Assembly (NCBI RefSeq): GCF_014127485.1
Contig: NZ_CP059903.1
Span: 558,001-622,000, forward strand
DNA length: 64,000 nt
Direction of reading: 5' to 3'
DNA from: Nocardioides dongkuii
GTDB lineage: Bacteria > Actinomycetota > Actinomycetes > Propionibacteriales > Nocardioidaceae
Shown here: positions 26,735 to 35,602 of the stretch, one piece after another
Numbering within the stretch: position 1 is the first letter of the stretch
Layout: every line of letters begins with the position of its first letter
Notes under the pieces: model-generated
The model's database searches: none
Told to the model about the DNA's origin: nothing
What the model saw: the letters and a program-made list of their open reading frames with translations, nothing else
Program-made: the position numbers and the translations under genes

Positions 26735-29700
26735 GTGCGCGCACGTCAGCGGGTCAGCCAGACGCTCGTCCGTGTGGGCAAGGCGACGCCGCGCGGCCTC
26801 CGCGGGCCCGTCGGCCGCGCGAGCCGCCGGTTCCGCCGCGGGTGGGACGACCCGCTCGTCACCGTGGTGCTGGCGGTCAGCGACGAGGACACCACCCGGA
26901 TCGGCGGCTGCCTCGACGACCTGCGCGCTCAGGTCTACCGCAACCTCGAGATCCGGGTGCAGCCCTGGGGCCGGTCCGAGCGGGTCCGCAAGACCGTCGA
27001 GGAGCACGCGGACGCCGACTGGCGCGTCGTCCTCGCCAAGACCGACGCCCCGGACGCCGCGACCGCCCGCAACCGCGCCGCGGCCGCCGCGAAGGGCGAC
27101 TACCTGCTGTTCGTGTCCGGCGGCGACAACCTCCCCCGCAAGGGCGTCGGGCGGCTCGCCCGGATGCTGCAGGAGTCGGGCTCCGAGCTCGCCGTCGGCC
27201 GGATGCGGGCCCCGAGCGGCGTGGCGCCCCGGGTGGACTCGCCCTTCCGTGCCGCCCACCAGGTGGCGCTGGTCGGCACCGACCTGGCCGCCGCCCCGGT
27301 GGCGGTCACCGACCTCGGGATCGGCAACCGGATGTTCCGCACCGACTTCTGGGTCTCCTCGGGGCTGCGGTTCCGGCCCGAGCGCCCCAACGGCGCGGAC
27401 GTCGCGCTCGAGTCCTACGCGAAGGCCGACCGCTTCGACCTGCTGGCCGAGGACACCTACGAGCCGACCCGCCGCCGCGACGGGGTCAGCGTCGGCGCGA
27501 TGGTCGAGGTGCTGACCGGCCTCGAGGACTGGGTCCGCGACCACGAGCGCACCTGGCGCGAGCTGGAGCGGCTGGACCTGCCCGACGCCCGGGACTGGTG
27601 GCTGTGGGGCGTCCTGGACACCGCGATCCAGCCGTTCCTGGCCGACGCGGAGCGGGCGAGCGACGAGCAGTGGAGCCGGCTGCGCGAGCACGTGCTGCTG
27701 CTGCTGCGCTCCGCCGGCGAGCAGGCCTGGACGTCCCTGAGCGCCGAGTCGCGGGTCCGGCTGTGGCTGGTCCAGGCCGACCGGCGCCGGGAGCTGGAGG
27801 AGCTGGTCCTCGCCCGGCTCTTCGAACGCGGGCAGCGGCCCACCGACGTCGTCGACGGCGTGGTCCGCGCCCAGCTGCCGTTCCGGGGCGACCCCGAGGT
27901 CGGGGTCCCCGAGGACTGCTACGTGATGGGCGAGCAGGAGACCCCGCTGGTGGTCGTGCTGCGCAACCTCCGCTGGACGTCGTCCGACCGGCTCGAGCTG
28001 GAGCTGGCGGCGTACGTCGACCACGTCAGCCTCCCCGAGCTCCCCGAGGTGCAGGTGGACCTGGTCCGCGAGGGCGGCGGGACCCGGGTCCCGCTCGAGA
28101 TCGAGCAGCGGGTCGACCCGACGGTCAACCAGACCGAGGGGCGCAGCTACCAGGACTGGTCACGCGGCGCCGTCCGCGCCGTCGTCGACGCCGCGGCGCT
28201 CGCCGAGCTGGCCCGGCAGGACGCCGACCCGGTCCGCTGGTCGCTGGAGGTGCGGCTGCGCACCCAGGGCCTCACCCGCCGCGGCGGGGTCACCAAGATC
28301 GACGACCGCGGGATGGCCGGGCCGCTCTGGCACGGCCACGTCGCCGCCCGGCTGCACGGCGACCGGCGGGTCGGTCCCGTGCGCGTCGGCGCGGCGGGTT
28401 TCACCCTCGAGGTGCGCCCCGACGAGGGGACCCGGCTCGTGGAGGCGCGCGTCTCCGGGCGCCGGATCACCGGGACCCTGCGGTCCGGCCGCGCCGACCT
28501 GCGCAGCGTCGAGGTCCGGATGGACACCCTCGAGCGCCGGACGCCGCTGCGCCGCGACGGCGACCTGCTGCACTTCGAGCTCGAGGTGCCCCGCCCGTGG
28601 GTGGGCCGGCAGCACGCGCGCTGGGAGCTGACGGCGGTGCCGGCCTCGGGCGACCCGGTGCCCGTCGGCTGGCCGGCGCTCGAGCAGCCCCGGCTCGGCG
28701 CCGGCGCGGGCAGCGTGGTCCTCAGCCGCTCCGGCACGGGCGACACCGACGTGCTCGAGGCCGACGGGGTGCTCCTCCTCGACCGCGTCGAGCTGGCGGA
28801 GCGCACCGTCGAGGTGACCGGCTCCTGGCTCGGGTCCGCGCCGGCGCCGGGCGGCCGGCTCGTCCTCGCGGGCGCCGCCCGCCTCGAGGCGCCGCTGGAG
28901 ACGGGCGCCGACGGCGTGGTCCGGGCCTCGCTGCCGCTGCGCTGGGACCCCTGGCAGCTGGGGGAGGCCCCGGTGCCGGTCGGCCCCTACGTCTTCGGGC
29001 TCGAGGGGGTCCCCGGCAGCGCCTGCCGGGTGGTGCTGGACGGGCCGGTCCTCGACCGGCTCCTCGACTTCACCGTCGCCCACGGCTACCGGTTCCGGCC
29101 GACCCGGTCCTCGCGGGGGACCGGCGTGCAGCTGCTCCCGCCGTTGACCGACGACGAGCGCGGCCCGTTCGCGCAGACCAGCCTCCAGACCTGGGCGCGC
29201 ACCCACGAGGAGCCCCTCGACGACCAGGCGGTCTACCTCCAGTCCTACGACGGCGCGACCGCCACGGACAGCCAGCTGGCGATCCACCACGAGCTGCGCC
29301 GCACCCACCCCGAGCTGACCCTCTACTGGGGTGTCGCCGACAGCGCCTCCCAGGTCCCCGAGGGCGGGGTCCCGGTGCTGATGCGCTCCCGCGAGTGGTA
29401 CCGCGTGCTGACGACGGCGCGCTTCCTCTGCCTCAACATCGACGTGGACCGGTGGTTCGCCAAGCGCCCCGGGCAGCGGCTGCTGCAGACCTTCCACGGC
29501 TACCCCGCCAAGTCGATGGGGATCCGGATGTGGGAGGCCAAGGGCTACACCCCCCGCCGGGTCCAGCTCGAGCTCGACCGCACCTCCCGCGACTGGGACC
29601 TGATCCTCACGCCCGCGCCCGAGATGGACGTCTACTACCGCACCGAGTACCGGTACGACGGCCCGATCCACAGCGCCGGCTACCCGCGCGACGACGCGCT

Positions 29701-30304
29701 GGTGGCCCCGGACGCCGAGCAGCGCCGGGCCGACACCCGCCGCCGCCTCGGCATCCGGCCCGAGCAGAAGGTGGTCCTCTACGCGCCGACCTGGCGCGAC
29801 GACCTGGCGACCACCTGGCGCTCGGCCGAGATGATCTCGCACCTCGACCTGGAGTCGGCGAGCCGCCGGTTGGGGTCGGACTACGTCTTCCTGATGCGCG
29901 GCCACCGGTTCCACCAGCGTCCCGACGCCCGGGCCGGCACCCAGGCGCGGCTGCTGGACGTCAGCTCCTACCCGGAGATCAACGACCTGGTGCTGGCCGC
30001 CGACGCGGCGGTCCTGGACTACTCCTCGCTCCGCTTCGACGTCGGGCTCGCGCGGCGGCCGATGATCTTCCTGGTGCCCGACCTCGCGGCGTACACCGGC
30101 GGCGTCCGCGGCTTCCTCTACCCCTTCGAGGACTCCGCCCCCGGCCCGCTCGTCGACGACGCCGACGAGGTGGTCGACTGGCTCCGGCGGCTGCCGCGCC
30201 TGGCGGAGGAGTACGCCGGGGCGCAGGAGGAGTTCCACCGGACCTACAACTACCTGCAGGACGGTCACAGCGCCGAGCGGGTCGTCCGGGCGTTCTGGGG
30301 CTGA
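26735..30304 (+). CDS. GT2-TagF fusion: glycosyltransferase domain plus CDP-glycerol/ribitol-type polyol-phosphate polymerase
   Basis: 1189 residues. About 45-260 is a GT2-like domain (TVVLAVSDEDTTRIGGCLDDL, FVSGGDNLPRKGV), lacking a clear DxD, so its activity is doubtful. About 300-740 is beta-rich and unrecognised. From about 780 to the end is a CDP-glycerol glycerophosphotransferase (TagF/TarL) domain: QTFHGYPAKSMG, DLILTPAPEMDVYYRTEY, AGYPRDDAL, KVVLYAPTWRDD, LMRGHRFH, YPEINDLVLAADAAVLDYSS. The domain builds teichoic-acid-like poly(polyol phosphate). GTG 26735 is preferred over 26729 because GGGAGGA is then seven bases away. It ends in a convergent terminator. Confidence 0.85.
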   Translation: MRARQRVSQTLVRVGKATPRGLRGPVGRASRRFRRGWDDPLVTVVLAVSDEDTTRIGGCLDDLRAQVYRNLEIRVQPWGRSERVRKTVEEHADADWRVVLAKTDAPDAATARNRAAAAAKGDYLLFVSGGDNLPRKGVGRLARMLQESGSELAVGRMRAPSGVAPRVDSPFRAAHQVALVGTDLAAAPVAVTDLGIGNRMFRTDFWVSSGLRFRPERPNGADVALESYAKADRFDLLAEDTYEPTRRRDGVSVGAMVEVLTGLEDWVRDHERTWRELERLDLPDARDWWLWGVLDTAIQPFLADAERASDEQWSRLREHVLLLLRSAGEQAWTSLSAESRVRLWLVQADRRRELEELVLARLFERGQRPTDVVDGVVRAQLPFRGDPEVGVPEDCYVMGEQETPLVVVLRNLRWTSSDRLELELAAYVDHVSLPELPEVQVDLVREGGGTRVPLEIEQRVDPTVNQTEGRSYQDWSRGAVRAVVDAAALAELARQDADPVRWSLEVRLRTQGLTRRGGVTKIDDRGMAGPLWHGHVAARLHGDRRVGPVRVGAAGFTLEVRPDEGTRLVEARVSGRRITGTLRSGRADLRSVEVRMDTLERRTPLRRDGDLLHFELEVPRPWVGRQHARWELTAVPASGDPVPVGWPALEQPRLGAGAGSVVLSRSGTGDTDVLEADGVLLLDRVELAERTVEVTGSWLGSAPAPGGRLVLAGAARLEAPLETGADGVVRASLPLRWDPWQLGEAPVPVGPYVFGLEGVPGSACRVVLDGPVLDRLLDFTVAHGYRFRPTRSSRGTGVQLLPPLTDDERGPFAQTSLQTWARTHEEPLDDQAVYLQSYDGATATDSQLAIHHELRRTHPELTLYWGVADSASQVPEGGVPVLMRSREWYRVLTTARFLCLNIDVDRWFAKRPGQRLLQTFHGYPAKSMGIRMWEAKGYTPRRVQLELDRTSRDWDLILTPAPEMDVYYRTEYRYDGPIHSAGYPRDDALVAPDAEQRRADTRRRLGIRPEQKVVLYAPTWRDDLATTWRSAEMISHLDLESASRRLGSDYVFLMRGHRFHQRPDARAGTQARLLDVSSYPEINDLVLAADAAVLDYSSLRFDVGLARRPMIFLVPDLAAYTGGVRGFLYPFEDSAPGPLVDDADEVVDWLRRLPRLAEEYAGAQEEFHRTYNYLQDGHSAERVVRAFWG

Positions 30305-30321
30305 GCCCCGGGGTCAGCCCC
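30297..30321. terminator. Bidirectional terminator with both stop codons in the stem
   Basis: GGGGCTGA and TCAGCCCC pair perfectly around a CCCCGGGG-containing loop. The TGA stops of the TagF-fusion gene and of the convergent CDP-ribitol synthase-like gene are both in this 8-bp stem. Confidence 0.6.
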
Positions 30322-31747
30322 GCTCGTCGACCCCGTCGTCGTCGTACGCCGTCTCGTGCATGGCCAGCGCGATCGGGTCGGCCCGGCGCAGGTCGATCAG
30401 GTGGCCGGTGCCGCCGGCGATGAGGGTGTCCAGCGACGCGCGGGCGACCGTGACCGACTCCAGCAGCGAGCCGGCCGGCTCCTGCCCGAACGCCTTGGTC
30501 CGCATCGGGGTGGCGGTGCGCTCGGGGTTGATGCAGTTCACCCGCACCTGGTCGGGCGCCCACTCGTCGGCGAGCGCCTGGGTGAGGTTGACCGTGGCGG
30601 CCTTCGCCGAGGAGTAGAGGCTGTAGCCGCTGCGGCCGCGGGTGTAGGAGCTCGACGTGAACAGCAGCAGGCTGCCCCGGGTCTCCTTGAGCAGCGGGTG
30701 GAACTCCTGGGCGATCAGGATCGGCGCGATGTAGTTGATCTCGGTGGCCGCCCAGATCGTCTCGTCGGTGGTGTCCACGAGCGCGCCGCGGGGGAGCACG
30801 CCGGCGGTGTTCACGACGTAGTCGACCCGGCCGTGCTCCGCGACGACCGCGGCCGCGGCCTGCGCGATGTCCTGGCGGCGCTGCACGTGGGTGCCGGTCG
30901 TGGAGCGGCTGAAGGTCATCACGTGGGCGCCGTGCTCCTCGCCCAGCCGCGCGATGTCGGCGCCGATGCCGTAGCTGCCGCCGAAGACGACCATCACCTT
31001 CCCGGCGAGCGCCTCGCGGTAGGCCTCGGGCTCGCGGGTGGGCGGCAGGTCGCTCTGGGTCAGCTGGAAGAGCTTGTCGGCCAGGTAGAGGTCGATCGGC
31101 TCGGTGACCTTCATGTTGCGCTCGTCGCCCGGCACGACCCAGATCGGGACGTCGGGCTGGTAGCGCAGCACCACGGTGCAGTCGTCGGTGGCCTCGAAGT
31201 CGGGGTCGAGCACCGCCTGGGCGTACGCCGCCTTGAGCACCGAGGCGTGGAAGGCCTGCGGCGTCTGGCCGCGGCGCAGCGCGGCGCGCGGCGGGATGTC
31301 CTTGATGGTGTTGTCGGGGCCCACCTCGATGATGGTGTCCGCCGACGGGATCGCGACGTCGACCGCGCCGTACGTCTCGAGCGCCTCGAAGCAGTCGGTG
31401 ATGATCCGCGGGCTGAGCAGCGGCCGGACGGCGTCGTGCAGCAGCAGCTTGCAGTCCTCGTCGCCGAGGGCCTCCAGTGCGCGCCGGGTGGTCTCGTTGC
31501 GGGTCTCGGCGCCCTCGAGGATCTGGGTGACCTTGCCGTAGCCGCCGGTGCGGACCATGGCCCGCACCGCGTCGAGGTGGCCCGGGGTCATCAGCACCAG
31601 GATCTCGTCGACGTCCTCGTGGGCGTCGAGGATCGCGAGCGTGTGCTCCATGATCGGGCGCCCGGCGATCTTCACCAGCTGCTTGGGCACGTCGAGGCCG
31701 ACGCGGACGCCGACCCCGCCGGCCAGGAGGACGGCGACGTTCTTCAC
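30314..31747 (-). CDS. Bifunctional CDP-ribitol synthase-like protein (IspD/TarI-type cytidylyltransferase plus SDR reductase)
   Basis: 477 residues. About 1-230 is an IspD/TarI-type cytidylyltransferase (LLAGGVGVRVGLDVPKQLVKIAGRPIMEHTL, HDAVRPL). About 245-477 is a short-chain dehydrogenase (VFGGSYGIGADIARLGEEHGA, NTAGVLPRG, SSSYTRG, YSLYSSAK with the catalytic Tyr/Lys). This order is that of H. influenzae Bcs1, which reduces ribulose-5-phosphate and makes CDP-ribitol. It would supply the TagF-type polymerase at its 3' side. The GTG start lies seven bases after the sulfotransferase stop, so the two are probably co-transcribed. Confidence 0.87.
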   Translation of the reverse strand: MKNVAVLLAGGVGVRVGLDVPKQLVKIAGRPIMEHTLAILDAHEDVDEILVLMTPGHLDAVRAMVRTGGYGKVTQILEGAETRNETTRRALEALGDEDCKLLLHDAVRPLLSPRIITDCFEALETYGAVDVAIPSADTIIEVGPDNTIKDIPPRAALRRGQTPQAFHASVLKAAYAQAVLDPDFEATDDCTVVLRYQPDVPIWVVPGDERNMKVTEPIDLYLADKLFQLTQSDLPPTREPEAYREALAGKVMVVFGGSYGIGADIARLGEEHGAHVMTFSRSTTGTHVQRRQDIAQAAAAVVAEHGRVDYVVNTAGVLPRGALVDTTDETIWAATEINYIAPILIAQEFHPLLKETRGSLLLFTSSSYTRGRSGYSLYSSAKAATVNLTQALADEWAPDQVRVNCINPERTATPMRTKAFGQEPAGSLLESVTVARASLDTLIAGGTGHLIDLRRADPIALAMHETAYDDDGVDERG

Positions 31748-31754
31748 AGGTCGA

Positions 31755-32408
31755 TCACTGCTGCCCTTCGGCGTCCGGGCCCGGCATCGGGTAGCCGAAG
31801 GCCTCGTAGTCGGTGCGGTAGAAGTCGGTGAGGCGGGCGGTCAGGGCGGGGGAGACCTCGACGTCCGCGCTCGCCACCCCCGCACGCTGGGCGCTGTGGA
31901 AGGAGTGCGGGATCTCGCTGTCCAGGCCCAGCCCGAACCGCTCGTTGAGGTCGGCCACGACGGCCTCCATGCCGTCCTCGAGCCGGTAGACCTCCGCGCC
32001 GCGGACCCGGAACTCGCTCTGCGGCCGGAGGTGGTTGTCGAAGGCGTAGGCGTCGTCGCGGTAGCGGTCGAGAGCGCGGTCGGCCCACTGCTCCACCGAG
32101 GCGGCGTCGGTCCGCGGGTCGCGGGTGTTGCGCATGACGTACTCGGACCGGAAGCGCGCGACCGGGTCACGGGTCAGCAGGAACGTCGTCTCGAACCGCT
32201 CGGGGACGAACATCTCCTCGAGCACCGCGGCGTGGTAGTGCTGCGGGGAGCAGCGCAGGAACGGGAACACCTCGGGCTGGGTGCGGGCGGTGGCGCGGTA
32301 GCGCATCTTCCAGCCCGAGCGCGTGAACAGCCGCTCGATCGTGGTCCCGCCGGTCTTGGGGACGTGCACGAACAGGACGGCGCGGCCGTCGCGGAGGAAG
32401 ATCGGCAT
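31755..32408 (-). CDS. Sulfotransferase (family 2-like, PAPS-dependent)
   Basis: 217 residues. The N-terminal 5'-phosphosulfate-binding motif HVPKTGGTTIERLF (about 13-26) and the 3'-phosphate motif LLTRDPVARFRSEY define a PAPS-dependent sulfotransferase of the carbohydrate type. The acceptor is unknown; a sugar or polyol of the polymer made by the neighbouring genes is the best guess. The ATG at 32408 is used since no start lies between it and the upstream open frame. It probably heads an operon with the CDP-ribitol synthase-like gene. Confidence 0.85.
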   Translation of the reverse strand: MPIFLRDGRAVLFVHVPKTGGTTIERLFTRSGWKMRYRATARTQPEVFPFLRCSPQHYHAAVLEEMFVPERFETTFLLTRDPVARFRSEYVMRNTRDPRTDAASVEQWADRALDRYRDDAYAFDNHLRPQSEFRVRGAEVYRLEDGMEAVVADLNERFGLGLDSEIPHSFHSAQRAGVASADVEVSPALTARLTDFYRTDYEAFGYPMPGPDAEGQQ

Positions 32409-32475
32409 CCGCGTCAGTCCGCCTTCCGAAGCTGTGGTGTCCCTCGCCGCACGGCTCCCGGCGGCGCGGCGCCTC

Positions 32476-32535
32476 AGACTACAACGGGGGGCGGGCAGCC
32501 ACGCCGCGGGACATGAGGCGGGGCCGATATAGGGT
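32476..32535. promoter_or_regulatory. Divergent -10 elements between the two sulfotransferase genes
   Basis: TAGTCT (minus strand, 32481-32476) points to the family-2 gene and TAGGGT within TATAGGGT (plus strand, 32530-32535) to the other. The intergenic stretch is about 177 bases long and notably less G+C-rich near these sites. Confidence 0.45.
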
Positions 32536-32585
32536 CGGACCGCCCTTCCTGGCACCGGGCAGGGGACGAGGAGGTCACGGATCTG

Positions 32586-33764
32586 ATGCGCTCGACGAGC
32601 ACGGCGACGGCGCTGCCGGACGGGTCGGGACTGATCCACATCGGCATGCCCAAGACCGGCACCACGGCGCTCCAGGCGGCGCTGCACGCCGCCCGACCCC
32701 GGCTCGAGGAGCTCGGGGTGCACAACGTGGGCCGCGGCCGGCACGAGATGCGCACCGCGCTCACCGCGGCCGGCACGCTCGCGCCGTACTGGAACGACGG
32801 CTGGCAGCAGCGCTGGGAGCGGCTCGCCACGGAGTTCCGTACGTCGACCGCCCGCTGCACGCTGTGGTCGAGCGAGACGCTGACCCAGGCGAGCCCGGAG
32901 CGGATCCGGCACATCGCCGAGCAGCTCGGCCCGGACGTGCACGTCGTCCTCACGCTGCGGCCGCTCGCCCCGCTGCTCGCCTCGCAGTGGCAGGAGGTGC
33001 TCCGCCGGCGGGGCACCGACTCCCTCGACGCCTGGCTGCGCCGGCACTTCGCGGCGGTCGACCTCGACGGCACCGTGAACATCCCCTGGACCCGGGTCAT
33101 GCCCGAGTTGCACCGGTTCAGCCTGCGCCGCGTGGTCGAGGAGTGGGGCGCGGTCTTCGGGGAGGACCGGCTGACCTTCGTGGTCGCCGACCCCCACGAC
33201 CGCACCACGAACCTGCGCGCCTTCGAGGCGCTGACCGGCGTGCCCGAGGGCACCCTGGAGCTGCAGGACCTCGACAACGCCTCGCTGCCCTACCCCGAGG
33301 CCGAGATGCTGCGGTACTTCAACATCGCCTACACCGACCGCGGCGGCGACCACCCCACCTGGATGTTCACCGTGGGCCAGTCGGGCAAGGCCGGCCTGCG
33401 CCAGCTGACCGACCTCCCGCCGTACCCCATCCGGACGCCGCGCTGGGCGGCGGTGCGCGCCAACGAGTACACCCAGGGCTGGATCGAGGCGGTCGAGCGC
33501 TCCGACGCCACCGTCGTCGGCGACCTCGCCCACCTGCTGGTCGACCCCGAGGATTACCCGGAGGACGCGACGCCCCCGGACACGCTGAGCGTCGAGTCGG
33601 CCGGCCGGATCGCGGACGTCCTCTACCGCTCCGGCCTCGAGCACGGCGTCTCCGAGCCGGCGCCGGTGCCGGGCCTGGAGACCTACCCCGGCAAGGAGCT
33701 CGTGCGCGAGGTGGGCCGCCGGGCCCGCCGCCGGGTCCGCCGCCAGCTGGGACGACGCGGGTGA
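32586..33764 (+). CDS. Second sulfotransferase-like protein
   Basis: 392 residues. LIHIGMPKTGTTALQAAL (about 16-33) is the PAPS-binding P-loop-like motif of sulfotransferases, and VVLTLRPLAPLLASQWQE (about 121-138) resembles the 3'-phosphate-binding region. The rest is less conserved, and the tail is Arg-rich (RRARRRVRRQLGRRG). It is larger than and divergent from the sulfotransferase upstream. The stop overlaps the GTG of the GT61 gene (GTGA), so both act together. The acceptor is unknown. Confidence 0.75.
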   Translation: MRSTSTATALPDGSGLIHIGMPKTGTTALQAALHAARPRLEELGVHNVGRGRHEMRTALTAAGTLAPYWNDGWQQRWERLATEFRTSTARCTLWSSETLTQASPERIRHIAEQLGPDVHVVLTLRPLAPLLASQWQEVLRRRGTDSLDAWLRRHFAAVDLDGTVNIPWTRVMPELHRFSLRRVVEEWGAVFGEDRLTFVVADPHDRTTNLRAFEALTGVPEGTLELQDLDNASLPYPEAEMLRYFNIAYTDRGGDHPTWMFTVGQSGKAGLRQLTDLPPYPIRTPRWAAVRANEYTQGWIEAVERSDATVVGDLAHLLVDPEDYPEDATPPDTLSVESAGRIADVLYRSGLEHGVSEPAPVPGLETYPGKELVREVGRRARRRVRRQLGRRG

Positions 33765-35443
33765 GGAGCCGGCTGCGCCGGGTCGTGGCCGCGGTGCCCG
33801 GCGCCCGTCGTACGGCGTCCTGGGGCCGCGGGGTCGTGGCCGACCGCCGGCGCCGACGCCGGTTGGCGGAGCTCGCCGGCCTGGTCGCCTCGCTCCGCGG
33901 CCGCGACGACGCCGACGTCGCGCTGCTCGGTCCCGCGGACCCCGCGCTCGTCGAGGCGGTCCGGGCGGCCTCCGTGCGCGCCCGGGTGACGGTGATCGAC
34001 GAGGAGGGCGGCAAGCGGCACGTCCGGATGGCGGCGCTGGGCCCCTTCGACGTCGTCCTCGACTGCGACGTCCCCGACGAGCGGCGGCGCAGGTTCGAGA
34101 CCGCCTTCTTCCACCTCCGGCCCGGAGCCGCGTACGTCGTGCCGGACGGCGCCCGGGAGCTCGGCCCCCAGCGCGGTCCGCTGGGCGAGCTGCTGGACCC
34201 CGCCGCGGGCGTCCCGGACGGGACGCGCCGCGAGCGGGCCCGCACGCGCCAGCTCCGCGAGGTGGTCGCGCGGCACGTCACCCACCGGGCGGTCGGCGAC
34301 CACCTGGTGCTGGCGCACGACGTGCCCGACGTGCTGGTCAAGATGCGGGAGCCGGAGTTCAACGCCTACCTCCAGCAGGCCGACACCCCGCACCGGGTGC
34401 TGGAGCGGATCCCGGCCGAGACGCCCCCCGCGGCCCCGGCCGGCAGCGAGGGCCCCGTCCCGCGCCGGCCGCCCATGCAGCGTCCGATCACCCGGGCCGC
34501 GCTCAGCCTGCGCAGCTACCGCGACGTCGTCGTGGCGCCGCGCCAGGTGCTGGTCTCGGGGCGGGTGCTGCTCCCCGACACCTACCGGCACAACCAGTGG
34601 CCGGTCCTCGTGCACACCCAGCTGGAGGAGCTCGCGCCCCGCTTCGCCCGGCGCCGGGTCCCCCTCCCGGCCGACCCGCCCCGGCTGAGCGGCACCTACC
34701 TCCACCTCGACAACGAGTTCCGGGGGCACTTCGGGCACCTGCTGACCGAGAGCCTGTCCCGGGCCTGGAGCTGGCCCGAGGCGGTGCGGATCGACCCCGA
34801 CGTCCGCGTGCTGGTCGGCAGCACCAGCAAGCGCCCGCGACCGCTGCCCTACGAGCTGGAGCTCTACGAGGCCTGCGGCATCCCGCGCGACCGGATCGAC
34901 GTGATCGACGGCCCGGTGCGGGTCGAGCGGCTGATCTCGGGCAGCCCGATGTTCAGCCACCCCCAGTTCGTGCACCCGCGGATCGCGGAGACCTGGCGCG
35001 AGGTGGGCGACCGGCTCGCCGCGGGGGCCGAGGACCGCGCGTGGCCCCGCCGGTTCTTCGTCTCGCGCCGCAGCGACAAGCGCGCCTGCCGCAACGGCCC
35101 GGAGGTCGAGGCGCTCTTCGCCGAGCGCGGCTTCGAGGTCGTCTACCCCGAGGACTACTCGCTGGGGGAGCAGGTCCGGCTCTTCCGCGCCGCCGAGGCG
35201 ATCGCCGGGTACGCCGGCAGCGGGCTGTTCCAGATCGCGTTCGTGACCGAGCCGACCCGGGTGATCATGATCGGCGCGGACACCTACAGCCCGCGCAACG
35301 AGTACCTCATGGCCGCGGTGCACGGCCACCGCATCGACGCGGTCATCTGCCGCTCGGAGGGCGGCGGCGTGCAGACGTCGTACTCCTACGACGAGGAGCG
35401 CGAGGGGCCCTACCTGCGCGGGCTGCTCGACGAGCTGCCCTGA
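33761..35443 (+). CDS. GT61-family (DUF563) glycosyltransferase with an N-terminal extension
   Basis: 560 residues. About 240-540 carry the GT61/DUF563 signature: HLDNEFRGHFGHLLTESLSRAW, a central FVSRRSDKRACRNG, then YPEDYSLGEQVRLFRAAEAIAGYAGSGLFQIAFV. The first about 230 residues have a basic start and a Rossmann-like part (DADVALLGPADPALVEAVRAAS) that may bind a nucleotide or be a degenerate methyltransferase-like module. The start is a GTG coupled to the upstream sulfotransferase. It closes the glycopolymer island; 159 bases then lead to the pan block. Confidence 0.82.
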   Translation: MRSRLRRVVAAVPGARRTASWGRGVVADRRRRRRLAELAGLVASLRGRDDADVALLGPADPALVEAVRAASVRARVTVIDEEGGKRHVRMAALGPFDVVLDCDVPDERRRRFETAFFHLRPGAAYVVPDGARELGPQRGPLGELLDPAAGVPDGTRRERARTRQLREVVARHVTHRAVGDHLVLAHDVPDVLVKMREPEFNAYLQQADTPHRVLERIPAETPPAAPAGSEGPVPRRPPMQRPITRAALSLRSYRDVVVAPRQVLVSGRVLLPDTYRHNQWPVLVHTQLEELAPRFARRRVPLPADPPRLSGTYLHLDNEFRGHFGHLLTESLSRAWSWPEAVRIDPDVRVLVGSTSKRPRPLPYELELYEACGIPRDRIDVIDGPVRVERLISGSPMFSHPQFVHPRIAETWREVGDRLAAGAEDRAWPRRFFVSRRSDKRACRNGPEVEALFAERGFEVVYPEDYSLGEQVRLFRAAEAIAGYAGSGLFQIAFVTEPTRVIMIGADTYSPRNEYLMAAVHGHRIDAVICRSEGGGVQTSYSYDEEREGPYLRGLLDELP

Positions 35444-35496
35444 CGGGTGTCGGCCACGTCACAGGCGTGGCTGTTCCGGTGGGTCGGGCGGCGACG

Positions 35497-35502
35497 TAGC
35501 GT
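35497..35502 (+). promoter_or_regulatory. -10 element TAGCGT before the DUF2520-pan operon
   Basis: TAGCGT lies about 100 bases upstream of the first gene of the pan operon in a 159-base gap. A -35 candidate TTCCGG is placed 17 bases upstream, so this is a plausible housekeeping promoter. Confidence 0.4.
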
Positions 35503-35602
35503 GGGCGCCGCAAGCAGGCATCCGCACAACCGTCCGGTACCCACCCCGGCCTCGCCGTCAGGCGAGGTGGTCGGAGGGACTGGAACGAAAGGTGTGAGCA
35601 GC

